Shown: positions 8,766 to 17,834, counted from the first letter of the stretch. The stretch is DNA of 64,000 nucleotides from Rhizobium albus (GCA_030160035.1 BSNO01000003.1:682001-746000); one strand, 5' to 3'. The notes: generated by a model not told the origin, from the letters alone. Translations and numbers: made by a program.

Positions 8766-10034
8766 TCAGCGATCGAGTGCCCGCCAGCCGATGTCACGCC
8801 GACAGAACCCGTCGGGCCATGCAATGCGGTCGACGGCCTGGTAAGCGCGGTCTCGGGCGCCGGCCACATCTCTTGCCATCGCAGACACGCTGAGCACGCG
8901 TCCGCCATTGGCCGTCAGCTGTCCGTCACTCAGCGCCGTTCCGGCATGGAACACCTTCGCGCCTTCGACCGCGTCAGCTTCGGCAATGCCCTCTATCGGC
9001 GTGCCCTTCTTGTAGGCGCCGGGATAGCCATTGGCGGCCATCACCACGGTCAGTGCCACATCGTCGTGCCAGCGCGCGCTCATGGTCGCGAGCGTTCCGT
9101 CGGCAGCTGCCTTCATCAGAAGCAGGATGTCGTCCTTCAGCCGCATCATCATCACCTGGCACTCCGGATCGCCGAACCGCACATTGTATTCGATGAGCTC
9201 GGGGCCTTTCTCGGTGATCATCAGGCCGGCATAGAGCACCCCCTTGAAGGGCATGCCGCGCGCCTTCATCCCACGCAGCGTCGGCTCGATGATCTCGCGC
9301 ATGGTGCGCTCAACCATCTCGGGCGTCATCACGGGAGCGGGCGAATAGGCGCCCATGCCGCCGGTGTTGGGGCCCGTGTCGCCATCGCCGACGCGTTTGT
9401 GGTCCTGAGCGCTGGTGAGCGGCAGAGCGGTCTCGCCGTCGCAGAGGCAGAAGAAGCTCGCCTCCTCCCCATCGAGAAAGGCTTCGACCACCACTTCGGC
9501 TCCGGCATCGCCAAAGGCACCTTCGAAACAATCGTCGATGGCGGCCAGCGCCTCGTCTAGCGTCATGGCGACGGTCACGCCTTTGCCGGCGGCCAGCCCA
9601 TCGGCCTTGATGACGATCGGCGCGCCCTGCGCACGGACATAGGCCTTGGCCTTGGGCGCATTGTTGAAGCGCTTATAGGCGCCGGTGGGGATGGAATACT
9701 CCGCGCTAAGATCCTTGGTGAAGCCCTTGGAGCCTTCGAGCTGCGCGGCAGCGGCCGTCGGACCGAAAGCGGCGATGCCGGCTGCATCGAGCGCATCGAC
9801 AAGACCAGCGACCAAAGGGGCTTCCGGCCCGACCACGACGAGGTCGACGCTGTTTTCGCGGCAGAACGCCACCACGGCATCGTTGTCGGCGGTGTTCAGC
9901 GCGACGATCTCGGCTTCGTCCGCGATGCCCGGATTGCCGGGGGCGGCATAGAGGCGGCCGAGCAACGGGGAGGCGGCGATCTTCCAGGCAAGCGCATGTT
10001 CGCGGCCACCCGATCCGATGAGAAGCACGTTCAT
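8766..10034 (-). CDS. purD: Phosphoribosylamine-glycine ligase
   Basis: PurD (GARS) joins glycine to phosphoribosylamine in the second step of purine synthesis, using ATP. The 422-residue product shows [18 protein letters not shown] at the N-terminus, '[13 protein letters not shown]', the ATP-grasp segment '[15 protein letters not shown]', and '[11 protein letters not shown]' near the metal site, all diagnostic. The length is normal. I chose the ATG at 10034, since a TTG nine bases further upstream adds only three residues. The gene is transcribed divergently from ubiA, with about 140 bases between the starts. Confidence 0.96.
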   Translation of the reverse strand: MNVLLIGSGGREHALAWKIAASPLLGRLYAAPGNPGIADEAEIVALNTADNDAVVAFCRENSVDLVVVGPEAPLVAGLVDALDAAGIAAFGPTAAAAQLEGSKGFTKDLSAEYSIPTGAYKRFNNAPKAKAYVRAQGAPIVIKADGLAAGKGVTVAMTLDEALAAIDDCFEGAFGDAGAEVVVEAFLDGEEASFFCLCDGETALPLTSAQDHKRVGDGDTGPNTGGMGAYSPAPVMTPEMVERTMREIIEPTLRGMKARGMPFKGVLYAGLMITEKGPELIEYNVRFGDPECQVMMMRLKDDILLLMKAAADGTLATMSARWHDDVALTVVMAANGYPGAYKKGTPIEGIAEADAVEGAKVFHAGTALSDGQLTANGGRVLSVSAMARDVAGARDRAYQAVDRIAWPDGFCRRDIGWRALDR

Positions 10035-10177
10035 GAAGCTCAAGTCCCCGGCAGGTCAGTGTTGCGGGTGGGTAAAGCCTGCGAGGGCAACTGGGTCAAG
10101 AGGGTGGGCCAAGAGGGCACTCGACAGCCGGGCGCGTGAGCCTTGACCGCGCAAGGTCGCGCTGCCACTGATCCGGC

Positions 10178-11143
10178 ATGAACGACACATCCCATATGGG
10201 CGACCGCGTCGCCGACGCACCATCCGGAAACTTCGTCTACAAGGTGCTGCCGCGCACCCTGTGGCCCTACGCGCAGCTTGCCCGCTGGGACCGGCCGATC
10301 GGCTGGCAGCTGCTCCTGTGGCCATGCCTCTGGTCGGCGGCGCTCGCCGGCAACATGCCCGGTGCGCTCGAAGCGGGGTACACGCTTGGCGATCTGGTGC
10401 GCCACTGCGTGCTCTTTACCATCGGTGCGATCGCCATGCGGGGTGCCGGGTGCACATATAACGATCTCGTCGACCACAAGATCGATGCCAAAGTGGCGCG
10501 AACACGATCGCGTCCGCTGCCGTCGGGTCGTGTGAGCCGCGGCCAGGCGCAAATCTTCATTCTGCTGCAGTCGCTTGCCGGCCTTCTCGTCCTTCTGTCG
10601 TTCAACGGTTTCGCGATCGTCCTCGGCTTCGCCTCGCTCGCCTTCGTCGCCATCTATCCGTTTGCAAAACGCTTCACCGACTGGCCGCAATTCTTTCTTG
10701 GCCTCGCCTTTTCCTGGGGAGCTTTGATGGGTTGGGCGACGGCTTTCGGAACACTGTCAGTGGCGCCCGTCATCCTCTATGTCGGGGCGATCCTTTGGAC
10801 GATCGGCTATGACACGATCTATGCGCATCAGGACAAGGAAGATGACGCGCTGGTTGGTGTGCGTTCCACCGCTTTGCTCTTCGGGGATCGAACGAAGGTG
10901 TGGCTGGATCGGCTCTATGGGGCAGCCGTGCTTTGCATGCTGGCGTCGTTCGTGCTGACGGGCGTGCATGTGGTGGCCTATCTTGGCCTCGCAGCGGCGG
11001 CTGCGCATTTTGTCTATCAGACGCGCAAGCTCGATATCGACAAGCCCGACGAGTGCCTGAAGCTGTTCAAGTCGAACACGGTGGTCGGTGCGCTGCTCTT
11101 TGCAGGATTGCTTGCAGGTGCGGCATTCCGGCTGACAGCCTGA
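10178..11143 (+). CDS. ubiA: 4-hydroxybenzoate polyprenyltransferase
   Basis: UbiA transfers the polyprenyl tail to 4-hydroxybenzoate in ubiquinone synthesis and is an integral membrane enzyme. The 321-residue protein has the first Asp-rich motif NDLVDHKID at 95-103, leading into RTRSRP, and the second DTIYAHQDKEDD near 212-223. Several hydrophobic helices lie between and after them. An alternative ATG lies 18 bases downstream of the chosen start. A strong bidirectional terminator follows the stop. The substrate polyprenyl diphosphate is probably made by the ispB-type gene at 833-1849. Confidence 0.95.
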   Translation: MNDTSHMGDRVADAPSGNFVYKVLPRTLWPYAQLARWDRPIGWQLLLWPCLWSAALAGNMPGALEAGYTLGDLVRHCVLFTIGAIAMRGAGCTYNDLVDHKIDAKVARTRSRPLPSGRVSRGQAQIFILLQSLAGLLVLLSFNGFAIVLGFASLAFVAIYPFAKRFTDWPQFFLGLAFSWGALMGWATAFGTLSVAPVILYVGAILWTIGYDTIYAHQDKEDDALVGVRSTALLFGDRTKVWLDRLYGAAVLCMLASFVLTGVHVVAYLGLAAAAAHFVYQTRKLDIDKPDECLKLFKSNTVVGALLFAGLLAGAAFRLTA

Positions 11144-11156
11144 CGGCGATATGAAA

Positions 11157-11182
11157 AAGGCCGGGCAAAAAAGCCCGGCCTT
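11157..11182. terminator. Intrinsic terminator, bidirectional, ubiA and acidic-protein gene
   Basis: Ten-base arms AAGGCCGGGC (11157-11166) and GCCCGGCCTT (11173-11182) flank an A6 loop. The stem is GC-rich with A/T flanks on both sides, so it can stop transcription of ubiA from the left and of the minus-strand gene at 11207-11608 from the right. Confidence 0.85.
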
Positions 11183-11206
11183 CTTAGAATAGAAATTGAC
11201 GTTAGC

Positions 11207-11608
11207 TTACTGTGCGGCGCCGTCGACGACTGGACCACGCGGCGTCTCGCCTTCTGACATGTCGTTGTCAGCCTGCGAAGCATCAGGGCCGGTGGTGACG
11301 CCGGAAGCATCTTCGTCGATAAGTTCTTCGTCATCGACGACTGCTGCCGAAGGCGATTCACCATCATCGCCGTCATTGTCAGCCTGCTCTTCGTCCGGGC
11401 CCGTCGTGGTGCCCATGACTTCAGTGTCTTCTTCTTCGATGATCGGGCCATCCGGCGATTCGCCGGCGTCGGCGTTGTTGTCGGCTGCCTGTGCAAGGAT
11501 GATCGGCGCTTCTGCGCGATCGGTTGCGCTGTGATCGCCAACCATTGGGGCGGCAATCGCTGCGGAAGACATCAGCGTAGCGGTAAGAAGTGCGATAACC
11601 TTGGTCAA
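11207..11608 (-). CDS. Secreted acidic protein with about 2.5 internal repeats
   Basis: This 133-residue protein has no recognised domain. A signal peptide (MTKVIALLTATLMSSAAIAA) is followed by a very acidic, low-complexity chain. Three units can be aligned: residues 42-75, 76-112 and 113-130. Each begins ADN(N/D), then GE(S/T)P, then a (I/V)(I/V) pair, and the first two end TTGPD-x-x-Q. The start is a TTG preceded by AGGAG with seven bases spacing, the only well-supported start. It is likely exported and disordered. Calcium binding or cell-surface stickiness would be guesses. An AT-rich promoter region lies upstream. Confidence 0.75.
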   Translation of the reverse strand: MTKVIALLTATLMSSAAIAAPMVGDHSATDRAEAPIILAQAADNNADAGESPDGPIIEEEDTEVMGTTTGPDEEQADNDGDDGESPSAAVVDDEELIDEDASGVTTGPDASQADNDMSEGETPRGPVVDGAAQ

Positions 11609-11827
11609 AGTCGTTCTCCTGAGAATCTCGGTGGCAGATTTATTTCTGTCTTATTGATCGTTCAGCTTCGGGATCACGACGCTTAGCCTTATTTGAACAG
11701 TCATTAAGACTGTCGAAGGGCGCGTCGTGCAGTGCCGATGCTGTAAGAACGACGACTGAACTTTATCGTTCCACGAGATATCAGATATTTGTATTTAAGA
11801 TATCGATATATTAGAGATCTGTGGATG
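11609..11827. other. AT-rich intergenic region upstream of the acidic protein gene
   Basis: This stretch lies between the start of the acidic protein gene and the end of the DUF6101 gene, both on the minus strand. It is AT-richer than its surroundings, especially near 11770-11820, where GATATC-type words recur. A small hairpin with arms ACAGTC (11697-11702) and GACTGT (11708-11713) is present. It probably holds the promoter of the acidic gene, but I cannot define the -35 and -10 elements. Confidence 0.5.
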
Positions 11828-12409
11828 TCAGCGACGCGCTATGATCTCTTCACCGTCGATGACGAGACAGGATATTCCGAGCGAGCCGGTCTTGCGGCGC
11901 ACCAGAAAGCGCGGCCGGCGATCGGCAAAGAAAGAATGATGGCGCCGCGGGCGCGTACGACCGACAGTCAGCGGACCGATGGCGTTTTCGAGCGGGCGTG
12001 CCACGCCGTCTGCCTCGACCATGAGCATGGGCAGGTTGAAGACGCTGGCCCAACTGCGCCAGTCGGCTGCGATATCGCCGAGATCGTGCGAGACGAGCAG
12101 CGGAACGCACAGCTCGGGATCGGTGTGGTGCAATTCCAGCGTGACAGTGATCTGGCCATCGCCATGATCGATGGCCCGGGCAGCGACGCCTGCGAAGATG
12201 CGCGAGGGGAGTGCGACGGACAGCGGCAGGCCGCTTCCCGGCAGCTTGCGACGCATCACCGCGCCGCGTTTGTCGATCGTGATCGTGACCGCTTCGGCTT
12301 GGCTGCGCGCGCAGTAAGTGACGTGCTGCGGCAGATGGCCGGGATCCAGCCGGAGTTCGTGACCTGCCCAGACGGGCTTGCATAGCGACTTCAGAACCGT
12401 GTTCGACAT
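11828..12409 (-). CDS. DUF6101 family protein
   Basis: The 193-residue protein resembles the DUF6101 hypothetical family common in rhizobia, with an early 'GHELRLDPGHLPQHVTY' block, 'ITIDKRGAVMRRKL' and 'LPLSVALPSRIFAGVAARAI'. No enzymatic motif, signal peptide or membrane helix is evident. I chose the ATG at 12409, which has AAGGG eight bases upstream, over the GTG at 12430. Its function is unknown. A low-GC promoter region of about 160 bases separates it from the FAD oxidoreductase. Confidence 0.75.
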   Translation of the reverse strand: MSNTVLKSLCKPVWAGHELRLDPGHLPQHVTYCARSQAEAVTITIDKRGAVMRRKLPGSGLPLSVALPSRIFAGVAARAIDHGDGQITVTLELHHTDPELCVPLLVSHDLGDIAADWRSWASVFNLPMLMVEADGVARPLENAIGPLTVGRTRPRRHHSFFADRRPRFLVRRKTGSLGISCLVIDGEEIIARR

Positions 12410-12551
12410 TGACCACACCCTTGTTGACACTCTCGAGAGCCGGTTTTCCGGTCTTCCCGCCGGAGCGCTTGGTCGCGCCCTCTGTTGTGTCTGACTTTAG
12501 GGTGCCGGGGTTCCGGCCCACTTAAAAATCGCAGTTAAAAAACCTTGACCT

Positions 12552-12574
12552 TTCCGATGGTTACCAAATCGGAA
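12552..12574 (-). terminator. Candidate intrinsic terminator after the FAD oxidoreductase
   Basis: Just past the stop of the gene at 12577, arms TTCCGAT (12552-12558) and ATCGGAA (12568-12574) form a seven-base stem. Reading the minus strand, a T6 run follows about ten bases later. The T-run spacing is longer than usual, so confidence is moderate. Confidence 0.45.
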
Positions 12575-12576
12575 GC

Positions 12577-14016
12577 TCAGCGCGTCCGCAGTACCTTTCC
12601 GGGATTCATGATGCCGGCCGGATCGAAGGCCGCCTTGATGCGCTGCATGAGGTCGATCTCGATGGGCGCGCGGATGGCGGCGAGTTCGTCCCGCTTCATC
12701 TGGCCGATGCCGTGCTCCGCGGAGATCGACCCGCCGAAGGAAAGCGCCAGAGCGTGAACCTTCGCGCTGACCGCGTCCCAGTGGGCCAGAAAGGCCTCAC
12801 GGTCGGCGCCGACCGGCTGGGAGATATTGTAGTGAATGTTGCCGTCGCCGAGATGGCCGAAGGCGACGATCCGCGCGCCGGGCACGACTTCCTGCACAAG
12901 CGGCTCGGCCTGCGCGAGGAACGTGGGAACGGCGGCGACAGGCACCGAGATGTCGTGCTTGATCGATCCGCCCTCGGGCTTCTGCGCCCAGGAGAGCGCT
13001 TCGCGCATGTGCCAGAATTCACGCGCCTGTGTCTCGTTTTGTGCCAGGACCGCGTCTGCGGCGATGCCGTCTTCAAGCGCCGCACTTAAGAGATGCTCCA
13101 TCTGATCCCGCGCGGCCTCCTCGGAGAGGTTCGACGAGATCTCGATCAGCGCGTACCAGCCATGAGGCTCAGCAAAAGGATCGCGTACGCCGTCGATGTG
13201 TCGGGCTGTGAATTCGACGCCGATGCGCGCCATCAGTTCGAATGCCGTCAGCCCGCCCCCGGCAAGCGCCTCGGCCCGGCGGAAGAGTTCAAGTGCCCCC
13301 TCAGGCGATTTCATCCCAGCGATCGCGACCTGCCGGCCGGCAGGCATGGGAAAGAGCTTCAAAACAGCCGCGGTGATCACGCCGAGCGTCCCCTCCGCGC
13401 CTATGAAGAGATCGCGCAGATCGTAGCCGGTGTTGTCCTTCTTCAGCTTGCGCAGCGCCGTCCAGACCTCGCCGGTCGGCAACACGACCTCGAGCCCCAG
13501 GCAAAGCTGGCGCGTATTGCCATAGGCGAGCACCGCCGTGCCGCCGGCATTGGTGGAGAGGTTGCCGCCGATCTGGCAGGAGCCTTCTGCTCCGAGCGAA
13601 AGCGGAAAGAGCTTGCCCACATCCGCCGCCGCTTCCTGGATCGTCTGCAAAACGACGCCAGCCTCCACCGTCATCGTGCCACCCACAGCGTCGATGTCGA
13701 GGATCCGGTTCATGCGGGTGAGCGAAAGGATGATGGTCGGTGGACCATCCGCCAGCGGCACCTGGCCGCCGGTGAGCCCCGTGTTGCCGCCCTGGGGGAT
13801 GATCGCGGTCCCGGTTTCGGTCGCAAGCTTCAGGATCTTGGCGACCTCCTGCGTCGTCCCGGGTCGCAGCACGAGCGGGGTTGAGGCGTGATAGAGATCG
13901 CGGTGCTCTTGGGTGAAGCCTTGCGTGTCCGATGGCTCGGTCAAAGCGTTGCCGAGCCCGACGATGGCAGCGAAGCGCTCGATGAGGGATGCGGTGAGGG
14001 AAGGGGAGAAGCTCAT
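12577..14016 (-). CDS. FAD-binding 2-hydroxyacid oxidoreductase (GlcD/D2HGDH-like)
   Basis: The 479-residue flavoprotein belongs to the FAD_binding_4 plus FAD-oxidase_C family (GlcD, D-lactate and D-2-hydroxyglutarate dehydrogenases). The FAD-binding region shows 'IIPQGGNTGLTGGQVP' and 'FPLSLGAEGSCQIGGNLSTN', and the C-terminal domain has 'AFGHLGDGNIHYN' and 'GGSISAEHGIGQMKR', with His residues that place a metal near the substrate. It probably oxidises a D-2-hydroxyacid and passes electrons to quinone or ETF. The substrate cannot be set from sequence. It follows the Sua5-type gene with 21 bases between the genes. Confidence 0.9.
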   Translation of the reverse strand: MSFSPSLTASLIERFAAIVGLGNALTEPSDTQGFTQEHRDLYHASTPLVLRPGTTQEVAKILKLATETGTAIIPQGGNTGLTGGQVPLADGPPTIILSLTRMNRILDIDAVGGTMTVEAGVVLQTIQEAAADVGKLFPLSLGAEGSCQIGGNLSTNAGGTAVLAYGNTRQLCLGLEVVLPTGEVWTALRKLKKDNTGYDLRDLFIGAEGTLGVITAAVLKLFPMPAGRQVAIAGMKSPEGALELFRRAEALAGGGLTAFELMARIGVEFTARHIDGVRDPFAEPHGWYALIEISSNLSEEAARDQMEHLLSAALEDGIAADAVLAQNETQAREFWHMREALSWAQKPEGGSIKHDISVPVAAVPTFLAQAEPLVQEVVPGARIVAFGHLGDGNIHYNISQPVGADREAFLAHWDAVSAKVHALALSFGGSISAEHGIGQMKRDELAAIRAPIEIDLMQRIKAAFDPAGIMNPGKVLRTR

Positions 14017-14036
14017 TTGAGACGATCTAGGGCAAA

Positions 14037-15068
14037 TCAACCGAATTGGGTACCGGCTTGAGGCTCGACGCCACGCGGTGCGGCAGCGCGCTGCAGCCGA
14101 TCATTGATGGCTTCCCCAAGACCGGTGGTCGGGATCGGCGCGAAGACGATCCCCGATCCGCCGAGCCGGTCGGCACGCTGCATCGCGTCGAACAGCTGCG
14201 CTGCCGCCTCCGTGAGACGCCCCGACGGGCTGAGATCGATAATAGCGCGGGCCTGCTCCTTGCCGATAATGGGCTGGTCGGCAAAATTGATCAGCACTTC
14301 CGAAGGCGCGACCGAAGTCACGTTCAACCGAACCGGCGCATCCGGCGCATAATGCGAGGCCATCATGCCCGGTGCCTCCAGCACGCCCGGCGTCGCATGG
14401 CGAAGCAAGGAATGCCCGGTGACCGCCTCGATCTCGTCACGCGACAGACCGCCGGGGCGCAACAGGATCGCGCGGTCGCTTTCGACCTTCACGATCGTCG
14501 ACTCCAGCCCAACGGCGCAGGGGCCGGCATCGAGAACGAGCGACACGGCATCACCGAGATCGTGGGCGACATGCTCCGCGCGTGTCGGGCTGATGCGGCC
14601 CGAGCGGTTGGCGCTTGGCGCTGCGATTGGCCTGCCGAATGTCCGGATGATGTCGCCGGCGATCCCGAGCGGGACCCGCACCGCCAATGTGTCGAGCCCT
14701 GCGGTGACCAGCGAGGCCACCGGCGATTGTCTGAGACGCGGAAGGACGAGGGTTAGCGGTCCCGGCCAGAAGGCATCGGCGAGTTTCTCCGCAAGCGGCT
14801 CGAAGCGCACATGCGCCTCGGCCATGCCGCGGTCGCTCATATGGCAGATCAGCGGATTGAACCGCGGCCGACCCTTGGCGGCGTAGATGCGGGCAACCGC
14901 CTCGCCATTGGTGGCATCGGCGGCAAGCCCGTAGACGGTTTCTGTCGGCAGGCCGAGCAGATCGCCGCGCGCAAGCACCGAGCAGGCTGCGTCGATGGCG
15001 CGTTCCGGTGCATCCGCAATGGAAAGAATGTCGGCCAATTGAAGCTCCGCGCGTCCGCCGGTTCGCAT
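14037..15068 (-). CDS. Threonylcarbamoyl-AMP synthase, Sua5 type
   Basis: This enzyme makes threonylcarbamoyl-AMP for the t6A37 modification of ANN-decoding tRNAs. The 343-residue product has the YrdC-like N-terminal domain with PTETVYGL at 41-48, K65-G-R and 'PIAAPSANRSG', followed by 'PGVLEAPGMMASHYAP' and a C-terminal Sua5 extension. The length and the extra domain make it Sua5 rather than the short TsaC form. The ATG at 15068 is divergent from the acyl-CoA dehydrogenase gene. It is probably cotranscribed with the FAD oxidoreductase. Confidence 0.93.
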   Translation of the reverse strand: MRTGGRAELQLADILSIADAPERAIDAACSVLARGDLLGLPTETVYGLAADATNGEAVARIYAAKGRPRFNPLICHMSDRGMAEAHVRFEPLAEKLADAFWPGPLTLVLPRLRQSPVASLVTAGLDTLAVRVPLGIAGDIIRTFGRPIAAPSANRSGRISPTRAEHVAHDLGDAVSLVLDAGPCAVGLESTIVKVESDRAILLRPGGLSRDEIEAVTGHSLLRHATPGVLEAPGMMASHYAPDAPVRLNVTSVAPSEVLINFADQPIIGKEQARAIIDLSPSGRLTEAAAQLFDAMQRADRLGGSGIVFAPIPTTGLGEAINDRLQRAAAPRGVEPQAGTQFG

Positions 15069-15169
15069 GAAAGGCTCGGGAAACCACCGTTTCCGAAGCT
15101 GAGATCATTCATTCGATGGCCATACAGCATCATTGCGCAAAGACAACATCCCTTGCCGTATATCTTACC

Positions 15170-15179
15170 TTTACGTAAA
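15170..15179. promoter_or_regulatory. TTTACGTAAA palindrome, candidate operator
   Basis: A perfect 10-base palindrome sits in the 217-base divergent region (15069-15285), about 107 bases before the acyl-CoA dehydrogenase start. Flanking bases (TTACC to the left, AAG to the right) extend the resemblance to the TTTACGTAAA-type operators bound by regulators of acyl-CoA metabolism such as LiuR-like MerR proteins. No regulator gene lies next to it, so this is a candidate only. Confidence 0.35.
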
Positions 15180-15285
15180 AAGCAGAAAGTGCGTCCCGCC
15201 CGTCTGAAACTAGATGACGAGCAGGGTCGCAATCGATCGATGTTCCCGGCTATGACAGGGGCCGGCTATGACAAGGGAGAGTGTC

Positions 15286-17061
15286 ATGTACCGCGCACCC
15301 GTTTCTGAAATCGCATTTTCGCTGAAGCATGTGGCAGGCCTGAAAGAGGCGCTGGACGGTGAACGTCTCGGCGATCTCTCCGAAGATCTCGTCGATGCGA
15401 TCCTGGAGGAGGCGGGCCGTTTCGCGACCGACCAACTCGCCCCGACTGCCGAAATCGGCGACAAGCACGGCACGCCCCTGAAGGACGGCGTCATCACCAT
15501 GCCGCCCGGCTGGAAAGATGTCTATCACCGGTGGATCGAGGGCGGTTGGAACGCGCTCTCCGGCCCTGAAGCCTATGGCGGCCAGCAGCTGCCGACCATG
15601 CTGTCCGTCGCCGCATCCGAAATGTGGGCCGCCGCGAACATGGCCTTCGGGCTCGGCCCGCTTCTGACGGTCGGCGCGGTCGAGGCGCTGGACAAGCACG
15701 GATCGCAGGAGCTGAAGGACCGCTATCTCGCCAAGCTCGTCTCCGGCGAGTGGATGGGCACGATGAACCTCACCGAGCCGCAGGCGGGCTCTGATCTCAA
15801 TGCGCTCAAGGCACGCGCGGAACGCCGCGACGATGGCAGCTACCGCATCTTCGGCCAGAAGATCTACATCACCTTCGGCGAGCACGATCTCACCGACAAC
15901 ATCATCCATCTGGTGCTGGCGCGTCTTCCCGATGCGCCGGCCGGCACGCGCGGCATTTCGCTCTTCCTGGTGCCGAAGTTCCTGCTGGATGAAAACGGCG
16001 CTCCCGGCGTGCGCAATGACGTGTTCTGCAACGGCATCGAGCACAAGCTCGGCATCCACGGCTCGCCCACCTGCACGATGATCTATGGCGACGGCAAGCA
16101 TGGCGACGAAGCCGGTGCGATCGGCTGGCTGATCGGCGAGGAAAATCGCGGTCTGGCCTGCATGTTCACGATGATGAACAACGCCCGCCTCAATGTGGGC
16201 GTGCAGGGCGTGGCCGTGGCGGACGCCGCCTATCAGAAGGCGCTGGCCTACGCGATGGAGCGCCGCCAGGGCAAGGCGCCGGGCGCTACGGACGAAGGCA
16301 TGAGCCCGATCATCGAGCACCCGGACGTCCAGCGCGACCTTCTGACCATGAAGTCGCTGACGCAGGCCGCCCGCGCCATCTGCCACGCCTGCGCCCATGC
16401 GATCGACCACGCGCATGCTGCGGAAGGCGACGATGCGCGCCATTGGCAGGAGCGCGCCAATCTGCTCACCCCCGTGGCCAAGGCCTTTTCGACCGATGTC
16501 GGCTGCCAGGTCGCTTCTATCGGCGTGCAGGTGCATGGCGGCATGGGATTCGTGGAAGAGACCGGTGCTGCCCGTTACATGCGCGATGCCCGCATTGCGC
16601 CGATCTACGAAGGCACGAACGGTATCCAGGCGATCGATCTCGTCATGCGCAAGCTGCCGCTTTCGGGTGGCCAGCAGGTCGCCGGCTACATCGCGGAGCT
16701 GCGCGACATTGCGAATGCCGTGACAGCGTCCAACCGCGAGGGTTTCGGAACGACCGGCGAGCGCTTGTCTCGCGCGATCGACGATCTCGAAGCCGCGACG
16801 ACCTGGCTTGGCGAAGCCATTCAGGCCGGCCGCCAACAGGAGGCCTTGGCAAGCGCGCAACCCTATCTACGCCTCTTCGGGCTTGCCGCCGGCGGGGTCT
16901 ATCTCGCCAAGGGCGCACTGGCCTCGGACGAGGCTGCGCGCGTCGCGCTCTGCCGCTTTGCTGCAGAAAACCTGTTGAACGAAACCGCAGCCTTGAAGAT
17001 CAGCGTCATCGAAGGTGCCGGAAGTCTGATCGCGGCGCGCGGCGCCCTGACGGCGGCATGA
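15286..17061 (+). CDS. Acyl-CoA dehydrogenase, DmdC-like long form
   Basis: The 591-residue flavoenzyme belongs to the long acyl-CoA dehydrogenase group that includes 3-methylmercaptopropionyl-CoA dehydrogenase DmdC. It starts MYRAPVSEIAFSLKHV, has 'MNLTEPQAGSDLNALKA' at the FAD and substrate site, and carries 'IYEGTNGIQAIDLVMRK' with the likely catalytic Glu near residue 442. A C-terminal domain follows. The ATG at 15286 is preceded by AGGGAG at good spacing, which decides against an ATG 18 bases upstream. The enoyl-CoA hydratase gene starts 11 bases later, suggesting beta-oxidation of a fatty or branched acyl-CoA. The substrate is unknown. Confidence 0.9.
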   Translation: MYRAPVSEIAFSLKHVAGLKEALDGERLGDLSEDLVDAILEEAGRFATDQLAPTAEIGDKHGTPLKDGVITMPPGWKDVYHRWIEGGWNALSGPEAYGGQQLPTMLSVAASEMWAAANMAFGLGPLLTVGAVEALDKHGSQELKDRYLAKLVSGEWMGTMNLTEPQAGSDLNALKARAERRDDGSYRIFGQKIYITFGEHDLTDNIIHLVLARLPDAPAGTRGISLFLVPKFLLDENGAPGVRNDVFCNGIEHKLGIHGSPTCTMIYGDGKHGDEAGAIGWLIGEENRGLACMFTMMNNARLNVGVQGVAVADAAYQKALAYAMERRQGKAPGATDEGMSPIIEHPDVQRDLLTMKSLTQAARAICHACAHAIDHAHAAEGDDARHWQERANLLTPVAKAFSTDVGCQVASIGVQVHGGMGFVEETGAARYMRDARIAPIYEGTNGIQAIDLVMRKLPLSGGQQVAGYIAELRDIANAVTASNREGFGTTGERLSRAIDDLEAATTWLGEAIQAGRQQEALASAQPYLRLFGLAAGGVYLAKGALASDEAARVALCRFAAENLLNETAALKISVIEGAGSLIAARGALTAA

Positions 17062-17072
17062 GGACAGACAGC

Positions 17073-17834
17073 ATGAGCGACGACACGATCCTGATCGAGC
17101 GGCCTGAGAGTGCACCGGGCGTGCAGATCATCCGCATGAACCGCCCGGAGAAGAAGAACGCGCTGACCCGCACCATGTATGCGGCCATGACCGATGCCCT
17201 GCGGCAGGGCGATGCCGACCCGGATGTGCGGGCGCATCTTTTTCTCGGCGCGCCCGGCGCCTTCTCGGCCGGCAACGACATGCAGGACTTCCTTGCCTTC
17301 GCCATGGGTGGATCGCTCGGCGCCGAAGTCATCGACTTCCTGAAGACGCTTGCGACCACGCGCAAGCCGCTGCTTGCCGGCGTCGATGGCCTGGCCATCG
17401 GGGTCGGCACGACGCTGACCTTCCATTGCGACATGACGATCGCCTCCGACCGGTCGCTGTTCCGCACGCCCTTCACCGATCTCGCCATCGTCCCGGAAGC
17501 AGCAAGCACGCTGCTTCTGCCCAACATCGCAGGCCATCAGCGCGCTTTCGCCATGCTCGCCGCCGGACTTCCGTTCTCGGCCGAAGACGCGCGCGAGGGG
17601 GGCTTCGTTTGGCGCGTCGTACCGGCGGACGCTCTGGAAGCCGAGGCACTCTCCCTGGCCCGCGACATCGCCGCGAAACCGCCCCAGGCGCTCGCCATCG
17701 CGCGCGACCTGATCCGCGGCTCCGAGCAGCAGGTGCTGGAGCGGATCGATGCCGAGGCCGAGCACTTCAAGGCTCAGTTGAAATCCACTGAGGCGCGCGC
17801 CGCCTTCGAGGCATTCATGAGCCGGAAAAAGTAG
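17073..17834 (+). CDS. Enoyl-CoA hydratase/isomerase family protein
   Basis: The 253-residue crotonase-fold protein has 'MNRPEKKNALTRTMY' near the N-terminus, the oxyanion-hole region 'GAPGAFSAGNDMQDF' and 'GVDGLAIGVGTTLTFH', and 'PFTDLAIVPEAASTLLLP'. It could hydrate or isomerise an enoyl-CoA. The second acidic residue seen in classical hydratases is not obvious, so isomerase activity is possible. It follows the acyl-CoA dehydrogenase gene closely, consistent with one catabolic operon. It is convergent with the RNA methyltransferase gene. Confidence 0.88.
   Translation: MSDDTILIERPESAPGVQIIRMNRPEKKNALTRTMYAAMTDALRQGDADPDVRAHLFLGAPGAFSAGNDMQDFLAFAMGGSLGAEVIDFLKTLATTRKPLLAGVDGLAIGVGTTLTFHCDMTIASDRSLFRTPFTDLAIVPEAASTLLLPNIAGHQRAFAMLAAGLPFSAEDAREGGFVWRVVPADALEAEALSLARDIAAKPPQALAIARDLIRGSEQQVLERIDAEAEHFKAQLKSTEARAAFEAFMSRKK

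Noticed and set aside
15250-16860. 536-codon antisense frame opposite the acyl-CoA dehydrogenase
   Set aside because: It is a shadow of a well-conserved flavoenzyme gene, with no recognisable protein pattern.
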